Below are positions 1 through 8,630 of a stretch of DNA of 64,000 nucleotides, piece by piece. The notes beneath the pieces are model-generated. The model worked only from the letters and a program-made list of their open reading frames with translations. It ran no database searches and was not told the DNA's origin. Each line of letters begins with the position of its first letter. Position 1 is the stretch's first letter. Source of the DNA: Acidimicrobiaceae bacterium. Lineage in GTDB: Bacteria > Actinomycetota > Acidimicrobiia > Acidimicrobiales > Ilumatobacteraceae. The stretch lies in the NCBI GenBank assembly GCA_016722025.1, contig JADKGZ010000018.1, positions 4,266-68,265 of the forward strand, read 5' to 3'. The translations under genes were made by a program, and so were the position numbers.

Positions 1-243
1 TGCACGGCCTGCCACGGCACCAACGGCGAAGGCGGGGTGGGGCCGGCATGGAGGGGCCTCTACCAATCCGAGGTGAAGCTCAGCGATGGCTCCACCGTCA
101 TCGCCGACGAGGCGTACCTCACTCAGTCGATCAGGGATCCTTCGGCGAAGCAGGTCACCGGCTTCGGAGCGATGCCGGCCAACTCGTTGAACGACGCCGA
201 GGTGCAGGCAGTGGTGGACTTCATCAAGTCGTTGGAGAAGTAG
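1..243 (+). CDS. C-terminal part of a c-type cytochrome, probably the cytochrome c tail of oxidase subunit II
   Basis: The frame is open from the first base, so this is the 3' end of a longer gene. The first five codons read CTACH, the CxxCH haem c attachment site, and the GFGAMP stretch (Met at visible residue 58) supplies the distal haem ligand. Together they make a class I cytochrome c fold of about 80 residues. The LSDGSTVIADEAYLTQSI-type segment between them is typical of the cytochrome c domain fused to subunit II of caa3-type oxidases (established family knowledge). The copper domain and membrane helices would lie upstream of the window, so the oxidase assignment is inference. Its end overlaps the convergent gene at 224-1297 by 20 bases. 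Confidence 0.8.
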   Translation, partial: CTACHGTNGEGGVGPAWRGLYQSEVKLSDGSTVIADEAYLTQSIRDPSAKQVTGFGAMPANSLNDAEVQAVVDFIKSLEK

Positions 244-1297
244 CCGGCGCCCGGCCGGGCGCGGCGATCGCCAGGGTCAGCGCTGCCAACCCGAGGGCGG
301 TGGTGACGAGCCCGCAGCTGATGGCCGCGGCGGCCGCGAAGCGGTCGAGCCAGCCGGGGGCGTTGGTCGCCAGGATGGCCTTGGAGAACCCCTCCCGGCG
401 CATCCATGCCCACGCTGCCAGGTTCACGCCGGCCAGCAGCAGCAGCGCATTGCTGGTGAGTGACGAGCGGTTGCCGCGCCAGTGCAGCGCCACGGCGCCG
501 GCGGCAGCGGCGGCGGCGATGGCCGGGAGCGCGAACCAGCCCACTTGCGGCCCGGTCTCGGTGGGCAGCGTGCGGTACTGCCAAGCACCCACGAAGGTGG
601 CCAGCAGTGCGACGTCGAGCGTCGGTAGTGCACGCCAGCGCGACAAGGAGCCGAACCGACCGCCGAGGCCTGCCAGCAGCCCGGCCGCCAAGCCCACGAT
701 CGCGCCCAGCCACACCGGCGTTCGCGAGGCGGCCGGCATCCACACCGACTCGACGATGATGGACACTGCGACGTCGTCGACCAGCAGCGGAACCTGCTCG
801 CGCAGGACGACGTCGCCGGGGTGCCTGCCGGGTGGCCGCGAGTCGGTCATCCAGTGCACCCGATGGTCGTGCCACGCGTACCGGCCATCGGTGGCGACCG
901 TGTGCCAGGCGGGTGGGGCATCGTCGACGAAGTCGGCGGGCAGGGCTGCGCCCTGTCGGGCCTTGCTGACGAAGTAGCTGGCCGACGTTCGGTTCTCCTG
1001 CACGGTGCCGTCGGCGAGGAAGCGGATGAACGGCTCGCTGCGATAGCCGAACACCTCCACCGCCGTGCCGCGATCGACGCGCAGCTCCAGGAACGAGTCG
1101 CCGCCGATGATCGATGCGTGCACCTGCGGGGTCGCCGGGTCGATCGCCACGATCCGCGATCGGTAGTCGGTGGGGCCGGCCGAGTCGGCCGCGGCAGCAC
1201 CAGTGGGCAGTGCGACGAACAGCGCCAGCGTGACCGACAGCACGCGACCGACTCTGGCGGTGGCCGACAAAGTCGAGGTGAGGAGGTGTCGCTGCAC
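224..1297 (-). CDS. Exported/membrane protein with a periplasmic domain and about four transmembrane segments, function unknown
   Basis: The frame stays open upstream to 1408, but homology-like sequence begins near a GTG at 1297. From there a basic stretch and a hydrophobic segment ending in GAAAA look like a signal peptide. An extracytoplasmic domain follows, with the striking motif WHDHRVHWM about 125 residues in. The last 170 residues hold roughly four hydrophobic helices. The protein is about 357 residues. I recognise the WHDHR-type motif from uncharacterised actinobacterial membrane proteins but cannot name a function. The neighbouring cytochrome c gene suggests a link to respiration or copper, which is inference only. 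The start is uncertain because a strong hairpin covers it (see 1278-1305). Confidence 0.6.
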   Translation of the reverse strand: MQRHLLTSTLSATARVGRVLSVTLALFVALPTGAAAADSAGPTDYRSRIVAIDPATPQVHASIIGGDSFLELRVDRGTAVEVFGYRSEPFIRFLADGTVQENRTSASYFVSKARQGAALPADFVDDAPPAWHTVATDGRYAWHDHRVHWMTDSRPPGRHPGDVVLREQVPLLVDDVAVSIIVESVWMPAASRTPVWLGAIVGLAAGLLAGLGGRFGSLSRWRALPTLDVALLATFVGAWQYRTLPTETGPQVGWFALPAIAAAAAAGAVALHWRGNRSSLTSNALLLLAGVNLAAWAWMRREGFSKAILATNAPGWLDRFAAAAAISCGLVTTALGLAALTLAIAAPGRAPATSPTT

Positions 1298-1305
1298 CTC
1301 CTCAC
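1278..1305 (-). promoter_or_regulatory. Perfect 11-bp hairpin covering the Shine-Dalgarno-like sequence and putative GTG start
   Basis: The sequence GTGAGGAGGTG (1278-1288), a 6-base loop and CACCTCCTCAC (1295-1305) form a perfect 11-bp stem. Read on the minus strand, one arm contains GAGGAGG plus the GTG proposed as the start of the membrane protein, so folding would hide both. It lies 57 bases past the stop of the fasciclin gene. It could therefore also act as an intercistronic terminator or attenuator, although there is no T-run. Confidence 0.6.
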
Positions 1306-1361
1306 TCTTCCTGCTGTGAGACCTGCGTGTCACATCGGCTCGGGCGAGCCGGGCTGCGTGC

Positions 1362-2732
1362 TCAGCTCTCGGGCACCAGCACGGCGCCGAGCACGTGGAT
1401 GACACCATTGGTGGCCTGCACGTTCTGCACCAGGATCGGGTTGCCGTCGATGTAGGTGACGCCGTCGACCTTCGTGACCGTCAGGTCGACGCCGGCCACT
1501 GTGGTGATGGTGCCCTCGACCAGCTGATCGGTGGTGAGCTTGCCGGCGATGACGTGGTAGGTGAGCACGGTGGCCAGCAGTTCCGGGTCGGCCAGCACCG
1601 CGTTCAGCGTGGCGGGGTCGAGCGCATCGAACGCATCGTCGACGGGAGCGAACACGGTGAACGGGCCCTCACCCTTGAGCGTGTCGATGAGGTCGGCTTG
1701 GGTGACCAGGCTGGCCAGAGTGGTGAAGCCGGGCAACGTGGTGGCGACGTCGATGATGTCGCCGAGCGCGGGCACCAGCACGTTGGACATCACGTGGATC
1801 ACGCCGTTGGTGGCCTGCACGTTCTGGACCGTGACTGCGTTGCCGTCGATGTAGGTGACTCCGTCGATCTTGGTGATGGTGAGGTCGTCGCCGGCGACCG
1901 TGGTGATGGTGCCTTCCGGCAGCTGATCGAGGTTGTACTTGCCGGCGATCACGTGGTGCGTGAGCACGGTGGCGAGCAGCGCGTCGTCGCCGGTGACGGT
2001 GTCGACGATGGCGGCCGGCAGTGCGGCGAACGCAGGGTCGGCGGGGGCGAACACGGTGAACGGGCCCTCACCCTTGAGCGTGTCGATGAGGTCGGCCTGG
2101 GTGACCAGTGCGGCGAGGGTTTCGAAGCCGGGGAGGGTGGTGGCGACGTCGATGATGTCGCCGAGGGCCGGTACCAGCACATCGCCCATCACGTAGACGT
2201 AGCCGTTGGTGGCTTCGACGCCGGCGCCGATGGCATTGCCGTCGATGTAGAACATGCCGTCGCTCTCGGTGACGGTGAGCGTGGTGCCGGCGGCGCTGGT
2301 GAGCTCGCCGGCCGCCATCTGTTCGGGCGTGATGGTGCCGGGCACCACGTGGTGCAGCAGCACGGACTTCACCATCTCGGCGTTGTCCTCCACTGCGTGC
2401 AACACGTCGAGCGGCAGCTTGCCGAAGGCGGCGTCGGTGGGCGCGAACACGGTGAACGGGCCGCCGCGCAGGGTTTCCACCAGGCCGGCGTTGACGGCCA
2501 TGCCCGCCAACTGGGTGAACACGTGACCGGTGAGGGCTGTCGCGACGAGGTCGCCCATGGGTAGCGGTGTCTCGGTGGTGGCGGTGGTCTCCTGCGTCGC
2601 TGCGGCCGAGGAGGTGGTGACGGCATCGTTCTTGTCGTCGGAGCAGGCCGCCGCCGCGAAGGCGAACAGGCTGAGCAGCGCAACTGCGCGACGGATGGAA
2701 CGGTGGGGTGGCGACTGACGGTTCACGAACAC
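1362..2732 (-). CDS. Surface lipoprotein with three fasciclin (FAS1) domains
   Basis: The N-terminus (ALLSLFAFAAAACSDD) is a lipoprotein signal with a lipobox cysteine, followed by a Thr/Ala-rich linker. Three FAS1 domains of about 130 residues follow, each with GPFTVFAPTD-type and YIDGN...V-ATNG motifs ending in V(L)VP. FAS1 domains mediate adhesion and binding at the cell surface. Domains 2 and 3 are very similar, and a stretch of about 59 bases near 1650-1709 recurs at 2049-2108 with one difference, so the last duplication is recent. The GTG at 2732 is chosen because TAGCGT sits seven bases upstream, the leaderless-promoter spacing seen elsewhere here; GTG 2726 is an alternative. There are about 456 residues. 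Confidence 0.85.
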   Translation of the reverse strand: MFVNRQSPPHRSIRRAVALLSLFAFAAAACSDDKNDAVTTSSAAATQETTATTETPLPMGDLVATALTGHVFTQLAGMAVNAGLVETLRGGPFTVFAPTDAAFGKLPLDVLHAVEDNAEMVKSVLLHHVVPGTITPEQMAAGELTSAAGTTLTVTESDGMFYIDGNAIGAGVEATNGYVYVMGDVLVPALGDIIDVATTLPGFETLAALVTQADLIDTLKGEGPFTVFAPADPAFAALPAAIVDTVTGDDALLATVLTHHVIAGKYNLDQLPEGTITTVAGDDLTITKIDGVTYIDGNAVTVQNVQATNGVIHVMSNVLVPALGDIIDVATTLPGFTTLASLVTQADLIDTLKGEGPFTVFAPVDDAFDALDPATLNAVLADPELLATVLTYHVIAGKLTTDQLVEGTITTVAGVDLTVTKVDGVTYIDGNPILVQNVQATNGVIHVLGAVLVPES

Positions 2733-2739
2733 GTTGGCG

Positions 2740-2745
2740 ACGCTA
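2740..2745 (-). promoter_or_regulatory. -10 hexamer TAGCGT of a probable leaderless promoter
   Basis: TAGCGT is followed by 7 bases and then the GTG at 2732 of the fasciclin lipoprotein. With this spacing transcription would begin at or next to the start codon. Confidence 0.45.
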
Positions 2746-2820
2746 GTGACGGCGCCATATGGCGAGCAGGGGCGCTCGGCCCTGTCGGAGAGGACCAAAG
2801 GCCCTACGCGTGACGCGGCC

Positions 2821-2826
2821 TACATT
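2821..2826 (+). promoter_or_regulatory. -10 hexamer TACATT of a probable leaderless promoter
   Basis: TACATT is followed by 6 bases and the ATG at 2833 of the arylformamidase-like gene. No Shine-Dalgarno sequence is visible. Confidence 0.45.
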
Positions 2827-2832
2827 GGGCGG

Positions 2833-3612
2833 ATGACCGATCTGGAACGCGAGTACTCACCCAGTTCGCGCGTGGGTGGTAGCTCCGAGCCGTTCGTTGC
2901 CGACCATCGGCTCCGCAGCGAGGCCGCTCGAGCACTTCTCGCGGCTCGTCTGACGACCACGAGTGGCGGCACCCTGCTGGTCGCCGACGATCCGGCCGCT
3001 CCGTTGCTGGTGTTCATCCACGGTGGCTACTGGCAGGCCCTGAGCGCCGCCGACTCGCTGTATCTGGCCCCCGCCGCACTGGCTGCCGGCTGGTCGTACG
3101 CGGCGGTGGAGTACACCATCGCCCCCGCCGGCACGCTGCCGTCGATGGTCGACGAGTGCCGTGCGGCGCTGGCGACGCTGGCCGGTCTGGTCGCGCCGGC
3201 GCAGGTGGTGCTGGCGGGGCACTCCGCCGGGGCGCACCTGGCGGCGATGGTGTCGCTCGTGGGCCCGTCGCCGGTGCCGATCGCGCGCACCGTGCTCGTC
3301 AGCGGCGTCTTCGACCTGCGCCCGCTGGTGCACACCACGGTCAACCTCCCGCTCGGGCTGCACGAGGCGGCAGCTGCCGCGATCAGCCCTCAGCTGTTGC
3401 CGGTCGCGGCGTCACACGAGGTGGTGGTGGCCTGGGGCGACAACGAGACCGACGCTTTCAAGGCGCAGAGCCGGGCGTACGCCGCCCGCCTCGCGGCCGC
3501 AGGAACGCAGGTGTCGTCGGTGGAGTGCGCTGGTCGCCATCATTTCGACATCGTCGAAGATCTGGTCCGCCCCGGCACGCCGCTCGGGCGACTCGCCCTG
3601 GGAGGTTCGTGA
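2833..3612 (+). CDS. Alpha/beta hydrolase, arylformamidase (kynurenine formamidase)-like
   Basis: This 259-residue protein carries HGGYWQ near residue 60, the oxyanion-hole motif typical of arylformamidase-type hydrolases. It also has the nucleophile elbow GHSAGAH, a later Asp in WGDNETD and the catalytic His in GRHHFD. Such enzymes hydrolyse N-formylkynurenine or related amides and esters in the cytosol. The ATG at 2833 is preferred over the upstream open frame because the family fold starts there and TACATT lies six bases upstream. The stop overlaps the start of the GMC oxidoreductase (TGATG), so the two are probably co-transcribed. No other kynurenine-pathway gene is present, so the substrate is uncertain. 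Confidence 0.75.
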   Translation: MTDLEREYSPSSRVGGSSEPFVADHRLRSEAARALLAARLTTTSGGTLLVADDPAAPLLVFIHGGYWQALSAADSLYLAPAALAAGWSYAAVEYTIAPAGTLPSMVDECRAALATLAGLVAPAQVVLAGHSAGAHLAAMVSLVGPSPVPIARTVLVSGVFDLRPLVHTTVNLPLGLHEAAAAAISPQLLPVAASHEVVVAWGDNETDAFKAQSRAYAARLAAAGTQVSSVECAGRHHFDIVEDLVRPGTPLGRLALGGS

Positions 3613-5126
3613 TGTCGGTCGTCAGCGCCGAGGTGGTGGTGGTCGGGGCCGGCTCGGCCGGCTGCGTGGTGGCTGGGCGCCTGGCCGAGCAGGGCCGCGA
3701 CGTGTTGCTGCTGGAAGCCGGCCCCGACTACGGCCCGGTGGGTTCCGGTCGCTGGCCGGCGGAGCTGTTGAGTGCCCGCATGCTGGCCACCACGCACGAC
3801 TGGGGCTACACGTCGGGCCGGTGGGTGTTCGAGCGAGCGAGGGTGATGGGTGGCTGCAGCAGCCACAACGGCGCCATCGCCGCTGTGGGCCACCGTGCCG
3901 ACTACGACGGATGGGGTCTGCCGGGCTGGGCCGGCGACGACGTGGCACCCTTGTTCCAGCAGGTGATCGAGCGCATGCGGGTTCGCGCGTACGAGGCTCA
4001 CGAGGCCGGGCCGTTCCACGCCCGCTGCCTCGACGCGGCGGCCGATCTCGGCTGGACGATCGCGAGCGACCTGTGCGACCTCGATGCCGGGGCTTCGTTC
4101 GGCCTGGAGACGGTCAACGTGGTCGGCCACACTCGTTGGAACGCCGGGTTCGCCTACCTCGACCACGTGCGTGGCGGCTCGCTGCGCGTGCTCGACGAGG
4201 TGATGGTGGATCGTCTGGTCGCGTGGGACGGCTCGGGGTCCTCGGGCGGCTCGGGGTCCTCCGGCGGCACGGGGTCGTCCGGCGGCACGGTGCGGCTCGC
4301 CGCCGAACGACGTGGCGAACCCATCGTCATCGAGGGCGGCACGGTGGTGCTGGCCGGCGGGGTGTACGGCACGCCGTTGCTGCTCGAACGATCGGGCATC
4401 GGCGCCCCCGAGGCGCTGCGCGCGGCCGGGGTGCAGGTTCGTGTCGCGCTGCCGGGGGTGGGCGGCAACTTGCACGACCACTCGATGGTGCACGCCGACC
4501 GGCGCGTCGGCCCCGTGTTGCAGCAGTGGCTCGACGAGGCCGCCGCCACCGGCTTCCTGCCCGAGGAGCAGACGTTGGGCAAGTTCGTCTCGTCGGTGTC
4601 GACGGATGGGTTGTACGACACACATGTGTTCCCGGTGTGTGCCAGCGATCAGACCAGCTTCCTGCATGGTCGTGTGCATGTCGAAGTGGCGTGCATGACC
4701 CCTCGCAGCCGGGGTGCGGTGCACATCAGCTCGGCGGCCCCGCAGGCCCACCCGCACATCGACCACGGCTATCTCAACGACACGGCCAACCCCGACGGCA
4801 GCAGCCACGACCTGGCCGTGTTGCGCGATGGCCTGGTGCACGCCGAACGCCTGCTCCAGCACCCGCGGCTGGCGCAGGTGCTGGGCGAGCGGCTCACCGA
4901 CATGAGCACCGATTCGGCCATCCGCGACACGGTGACGCACTACTACCACCCGGTGGGCACCTGTGCGATGGGCGATGGCCCGCTGGCCGTGTGCGATGCC
5001 GATGGCCGGGTGCACGGCGTCCCCGGGGTGGTCGTGGCCGACGTGTGCCTGATGCCGCAGATCCCGCGCGGCAACACCAACCTGCCGGCAGTGATGATCG
5101 GCGAACGGATCGCGCTCACGCTGTGA
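3612..5126 (+). CDS. GMC family FAD-dependent oxidoreductase (choline/alcohol dehydrogenase type)
   Basis: GAGSAGCVVAGRLAEQG with a downstream LLLEAGPDY is the Rossmann FAD-binding site. MGGCSSHNG is the GMC signature. HYYHPVGTCAMG and PRGNTNLPAVMIGE near the C-terminus hold the active-site His and Asn regions. At about 504 residues it has the usual GMC length. It oxidises alcohols to aldehydes with FAD, but the substrate cannot be read from sequence. The start ATG overlaps the stop of the hydrolase. A Gly/Ser/Thr linker at about residues 207-225 is encoded by three 18-bp repeats (4230-4283), an unusual insertion for this family. Confidence 0.88.
   Translation: MSVVSAEVVVVGAGSAGCVVAGRLAEQGRDVLLLEAGPDYGPVGSGRWPAELLSARMLATTHDWGYTSGRWVFERARVMGGCSSHNGAIAAVGHRADYDGWGLPGWAGDDVAPLFQQVIERMRVRAYEAHEAGPFHARCLDAAADLGWTIASDLCDLDAGASFGLETVNVVGHTRWNAGFAYLDHVRGGSLRVLDEVMVDRLVAWDGSGSSGGSGSSGGTGSSGGTVRLAAERRGEPIVIEGGTVVLAGGVYGTPLLLERSGIGAPEALRAAGVQVRVALPGVGGNLHDHSMVHADRRVGPVLQQWLDEAAATGFLPEEQTLGKFVSSVSTDGLYDTHVFPVCASDQTSFLHGRVHVEVACMTPRSRGAVHISSAAPQAHPHIDHGYLNDTANPDGSSHDLAVLRDGLVHAERLLQHPRLAQVLGERLTDMSTDSAIRDTVTHYYHPVGTCAMGDGPLAVCDADGRVHGVPGVVVADVCLMPQIPRGNTNLPAVMIGERIALTL
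4230..4283 (+). repeat. Three tandem 18-bp units inside the GMC gene
   Basis: Units at 4230-4247, 4248-4265 and 4266-4283 differ at a few positions and encode Gly-Ser-Gly-Ser-Ser-Gly-type linkers. The length is a multiple of three, so the frame is kept. Confidence 0.85.
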
Positions 5127-5137
5127 GCGCTGCTGCC

Positions 5138-5497
5138 TCAGGCGGTGGGCTCGGGCGAGAACTCGCAGAACGCGGCATAGGCCCGCGGGCCGTAGATCGT
5201 TCCTGGGCCACCGTTCATCAGCATCGCCACGCCCACTGCTTCGGCAGCTTCCTGGCGGGTCGCCCCGGCCTTGGCCGCACCTTCCGCGTGGGAGGCGATG
5301 CAGCCGTCGCAGTGCTCGACGACGCCGATGGCGAACGCGATCAGCTCCTTCGTCTTCACGTCGAGGGCGCCGGCGGCGAACGCTGCGTGGTGGAACTCGC
5401 CGAATCCCTTGTACACATCGGGGATCGCGTGGCGCAGCTCGCGGTGCAGCGGGCGCAACTCGTCGAGCACTGCTTTGCCGTAACTGTGATCGGTCAT
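5138..5497 (-). CDS. Carboxymuconolactone decarboxylase / AhpD-like protein
   Basis: A 119-residue all-helical protein with EHCDGCIASH, the CxxC...H motif of AhpD/CMD-family alkylhydroperoxidase-like proteins. It also has the GATRQEAAEAVGVAMLMNGG segment typical of the family. Such proteins act as small thiol-dependent peroxidase adaptors or as decarboxylases; the CxxC pair favours the redox role. An AGGAGG ribosome site sits eight bases before the ATG. It is convergent with the GMC gene (gap 11 bases) and lies downstream of the MMPL gene on the same strand. Confidence 0.85.
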   Translation of the reverse strand: MTDHSYGKAVLDELRPLHRELRHAIPDVYKGFGEFHHAAFAAGALDVKTKELIAFAIGVVEHCDGCIASHAEGAAKAGATRQEAAEAVGVAMLMNGGPGTIYGPRAYAAFCEFSPEPTA

Positions 5498-5548
5498 GGC
5501 TGACCTCCTGCTTTCGTGGTTCGGGTCGTTCGGGTCGTTCGGGGTCGT

Positions 5549-7734
5549 TCAGTGCGAGAAGTGCACGTGGGGCAGGCGCTTGTCGAGCCAGGCGGGGATC
5601 CACCAGTTGCGCTCGCCGAGCAGCTTCATCAACGATGGCACCAACATCATGCGCACGACGGTGGCGTCGAGCAACACGGCGAGCGCCAAGGTGATGCCCA
5701 GCTCGGTGGGTGGGATGGGCCCGGTGACGCCGAAGGCGATGAACACCACGATCATGATGAGCGCTGCGTTGGTGATCGGCCGGCCGGTGCGGGCGATGCC
5801 GTCGCGGATCGCCAGTTGGGTGTCGCCGGTGGCCTCGTAGCGCTCGCGGATGGCGGCCAGCAGGAACAGCTGGTAGTCCATCGACAGGCCGAAGAGCAGG
5901 GCGAAGAAGAACAACGGTGCCCACGCATCGACGAAGCCCTGCGGGTGGATGCCGATCAGGCTTGCTCCCCACCCGTGCTGGAACACCAGCGTGGCGAAGC
6001 CGAAGCTGGCGCCGACGCTGATGAAGTTGAGCAGGATCGACGAGATGGCCAACGCCAGGCTGCGGAACACGACCAGCAGCAGCACGAACGCCACCAGCGT
6101 GATCACCGCGATGGCGAGCGGCGCTTTGCCGGTGAGCACCTCGGTGAGGTCGTAGTTCTGAGCGGCAGGACCACCGACCTCGGCAGTGGGTGCGGCCTCG
6201 CCGATCGAGCTGCGCAGGCGGGCGATCAAGTCGGAGGTGGCGGCGTCATCGACCGCAGTGGCCGGAGTGATGCGCACGACCGTGCGGCCGGTGGTTTCCG
6301 AAGGTTGGGCGACGATGCGCGCATCCACGACGCCGGCGTCGGCCTGTGCCGTGGCAACCACTTGGTCGGCCTGCGCGGCGTCGACGGTGACGAACAGCGG
6401 GCCGGCGGCACCAGGGCCGAATGCCGAGACGACCATCTCGTAGCCGTCGCGGCTGGAGCGGCCCTCGTCGACCACGCAGGCGCCGGGCATGCCGAGCCGC
6501 ATCCCGAGCGCCGGCGCGGCCAGTACCAGCAGCATGCCCAGGCCGATGGCCAGGGTGATCGCGGGGCGCTTCATCGCCCGAGCAGTCCATCGGGTCCAGC
6601 GGCCTTCGGCGGCGCGGTCGGGGTCGTCGGCGGCGCTGGCCACGAGCACCCGGTCACCCAAGGCCACCAGCACGGCCGGCAGCAGTGTGAGTGACGCGGC
6701 GGCAACGGCCACCACGGAGAAGATCATGCCCAGTGCCATCGACCGGAAGACCATGACCGGCACGACGAACACCGCAGCAAGGGACAGGACGACGGCGAGT
6801 GCAGAGAGGAACACGGCCTTGCCGGCGGTGTCGAGCGTTGCGGCGATCGCCCTCCGGCGTCCTTGCCGTCCTCGCGCTCCTCCCGGTAGCGCGAGACGAT
6901 GAACAGGCTGTAGTCGATGCCGACGGCGAGGCCGATCATCATCGAGAAGTTCATCGACCACACCGACAGCGGCGTGAACGAAGTGGCCAGGTGGAGGCTG
7001 GCGAAGCCGACCGCGATGCCCGACACGGCCAGGATCAACGGCAACCCGGCAGCGATGGCCGAGCCGAATGCGATGAACAGCAGGATGAGGGTGGGGAGAC
7101 CCGAGAGCAGTTCAGCCTTGTGCAGTGCCTCCTCGTTCGAGTTGTTGAAGTCGCTCCACACTGGCCACTCGCCGGTGACCTCGGCGCGGGCACCCGCCGG
7201 CAGCTCGAGGTCGGCGACCCGGTCGATGACGAGGCCGGCCGACTCTGGACGCTGCGCGTCGTCGGTTGCGAGCAGTTCCACCGGGATGAGTGCGGTGAGG
7301 CCGTCCTGGGAGATGAGGCCCGCTTCCGGCGGCATGGTCATCGGGTCGGCGACGGCCTGCACGCCCTCCGCGCCGGTGAGTGCTGCCACCACGGCGGCGA
7401 CGGCAGACGGGTCGTCGACGATCGGCGTGGCCTGCTGCACGACCACGACGGCCGCCTCGGCGCCCACCTCGGGGAAGTCGCTGCGCAGCTCGTCGCGCAC
7501 ACGCTGGGCGATCGACCCCTGCGCTTCCCAGCCGGCGCCCGACAGCGAGCTGCTGACGCTGATCGCCAGCGGTGCCGCGGACAGCGCCACGACCAGCCAG
7601 GCGAAGATCAGGGGCTTGCGTCGGCGGGCGGAGAAGCGGCCGAGGCGAGCGAACCAGTGCTCGGCTGCCTGCCCTTCGAGAGCGCTGTCGCCGTTGGCGT
7701 CGTGGTCGGTGGGCGTGTCGAGAGTTGCAGCCAT
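5549..7734 (-). pseudogene. MMPL/RND-family membrane transporter, reading frame broken near 6855
   Basis: Two overlapping frames give one transporter. The N-terminal part (ATG 7734 to about 6860) runs from a first membrane helix through a periplasmic loop to GIDYSLFIVSRYREE. The C-terminal part (about 6850 to 5549) begins AIAATLDTAGKAVFLSA and covers the remaining helices, including GLSMDYQLFLL. Joined, they make about 728 residues in the normal MMPL order. One extra base restores the frame at the GACGCCGGAGG run near 6851-6860, so a single-base deletion, real or sequencing error, is the simplest reading. MMPL proteins export lipids or hydrophobic compounds. A CstR-like palindrome overlaps its promoter, suggesting control by reactive sulfur or copper. 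It is flagged as broken but may be intact in the organism. Confidence 0.8.
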
Positions 7735-7740
7735 GACGGC

Positions 7741-7746
7741 ATGCTA
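7741..7746 (-). promoter_or_regulatory. -10 hexamer TAGCAT of the MMPL gene
   Basis: TAGCAT lies 6 bases before the MMPL ATG. A TTGTAT lies 18 bases further upstream, and the operator palindrome fills the space between the two boxes. Confidence 0.5.
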
Positions 7747-7750
7747 GCGA

Positions 7751-7766
7751 ATACCCCCGGGGGTAT
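7751..7766. promoter_or_regulatory. CsoR/CstR-type operator, perfect 16-bp palindrome
   Basis: ATACCCCCGGGGGTAT is a perfect palindrome between the divergent MMPL and DUF2892 genes. The identical 16-mer recurs at 11544-11559 before the CstB-like gene. ATACC-GC core-GGTAT operators are known for CsoR-family repressors, notably CstR of the cst sulfide operon. On the plus strand its right end forms a -10 TATACA (7764-7769) for the DUF2892 operon. No csoR/cstR gene is in the window, so the regulator must lie elsewhere. Confidence 0.75.
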
Positions 7767-7865
7767 ACAACCTGACACGTGCGAGGTGATGTGACGGATC
7801 GCGCGAATGGCGCATCTACTCCGGTGGCGGCGCACATGCCGCTCACTTCCCAGAGGAGTCACCTC

Positions 7866-8087
7866 ATGTCCTTCGCTCGTTTCATGGCAGGTCCGGTTGG
7901 TCGCGGCGTTCGAGTCGCGGCCGGCCTGGCGATGATCATTGCCGGCATCGCAATCGGCTCTACCGGCGGATGGATCCTTGCCGTCGTTGGCGTGCTGCCG
8001 TTGCTGGCCGGGGCGCTCAACGTGTGCGCGCTCGCGCCGATCCTGAAGGCGCCGTTCAGCGGGAAGGCCGCGTTGAACAGCAAGTAG
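7866..8087 (+). CDS. DUF2892 (YgaP-type) small membrane protein
   Basis: A 73-residue protein with an amphipathic N-terminus, one long hydrophobic hairpin (VAAGLAMIIAGIAIGSTGGWILAVVGVLPLLAGA) and a short NVCALAPIL tail. This is the DUF2892 pattern, the membrane anchor fused to rhodanese in E. coli YgaP. The ATG at 7866 is supported by GAGGAG about seven bases upstream. It lies 100 bases downstream of the CstR-like palindrome and 14 bases before the sigma factor gene, so it probably heads an operon responding to sulfur stress. Its membrane and sulfur role is inferred from the family and neighbourhood. Confidence 0.8.
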   Translation: MSFARFMAGPVGRGVRVAAGLAMIIAGIAIGSTGGWILAVVGVLPLLAGALNVCALAPILKAPFSGKAALNSK

Positions 8088-8101
8088 GGCAGACTTCCCG
8101 C

Positions 8102-8629
8102 GTGGATTCGTCGGATCGTCCGCTGACGCCCGCTGAGCGTTCGTGGCTCATCGAGCTGTTCGAGCGCACGGTCGACGGCGCGCATAACGTTGCGTACCGG
8201 CTGGTGTGGAACCATGCCGATGCCCTCGACGTGGTGCAGAGTGCGTTCGTCAGCGCTGCTCGTCACCGTCACCAGCTCCGCGATCCGCAACGGGCGCGGA
8301 GCTGGTTGCTGGCATTGCCTCATCGCGAAGCACTGATGGTGCTTCGGTCGCGCCGCGACGTGCCCACCGACCCGGTGGACCTGCCCGAACCCGTGCTCGT
8401 CGAGGTCGACCCGGCGGAGTCCGCGATCCGCAGCGAGCTGGCGCGCCTGCTCGACTGTGCGATTCGCGACCTGCCCGATCTGTTGCGAGCGGCGTTCGTG
8501 TTGCGCGACGTGGAGGAGCTGCCGATGAACGAAGTGGCCCATGTGCTGGAGATCGGCGAGTCGGCGGCGAAGATGCGAGTCGCCCGTGCTCGTGAGAGCC
8601 TGCGCATCACGTTGGCCGGAAGGATCTGA
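8102..8629 (+). CDS. ECF-type RNA polymerase sigma factor
   Basis: About 175 residues with a sigma region 2-like N-terminus (VAYRLVWNHADALDVVQSAFVSAARH) and a region 4 helix-turn-helix (LPDLLRAAFVLRDVEELPMNEVAHVLEIGESAAKMRVARARESL). It would redirect RNA polymerase to a stress regulon. The GTG at 8102 gives the family length and follows the DUF2892 stop closely. The next gene encodes a zinc-finger anti-sigma factor one base downstream, the classic sigma/anti-sigma pairing. Because the operon starts at a CstR-like operator, the sigma factor may relay a sulfide or persulfide signal (inference). Confidence 0.85.
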   Translation: MDSSDRPLTPAERSWLIELFERTVDGAHNVAYRLVWNHADALDVVQSAFVSAARHRHQLRDPQRARSWLLALPHREALMVLRSRRDVPTDPVDLPEPVLVEVDPAESAIRSELARLLDCAIRDLPDLLRAAFVLRDVEELPMNEVAHVLEIGESAAKMRVARARESLRITLAGRI

Positions 8630-8630
8630 G

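Noticed and set aside
1395..2564. Long plus-strand frame opposite the fasciclin gene
   Set aside because: Its product is low-complexity Gly/Asp/Val sequence, an antisense shadow of FAS1 coding with no domain or start signal.
5516..6694. 392-codon plus-strand frame opposite the MMPL gene
   Set aside because: Composition is Arg/Asp/Gly/His-rich without motifs; the minus strand encodes a clear transporter.
6851..6860. Programmed ribosomal frameshift in the MMPL gene
   Set aside because: No slippery heptamer or downstream pseudoknot is apparent; a simple indel explains the break.
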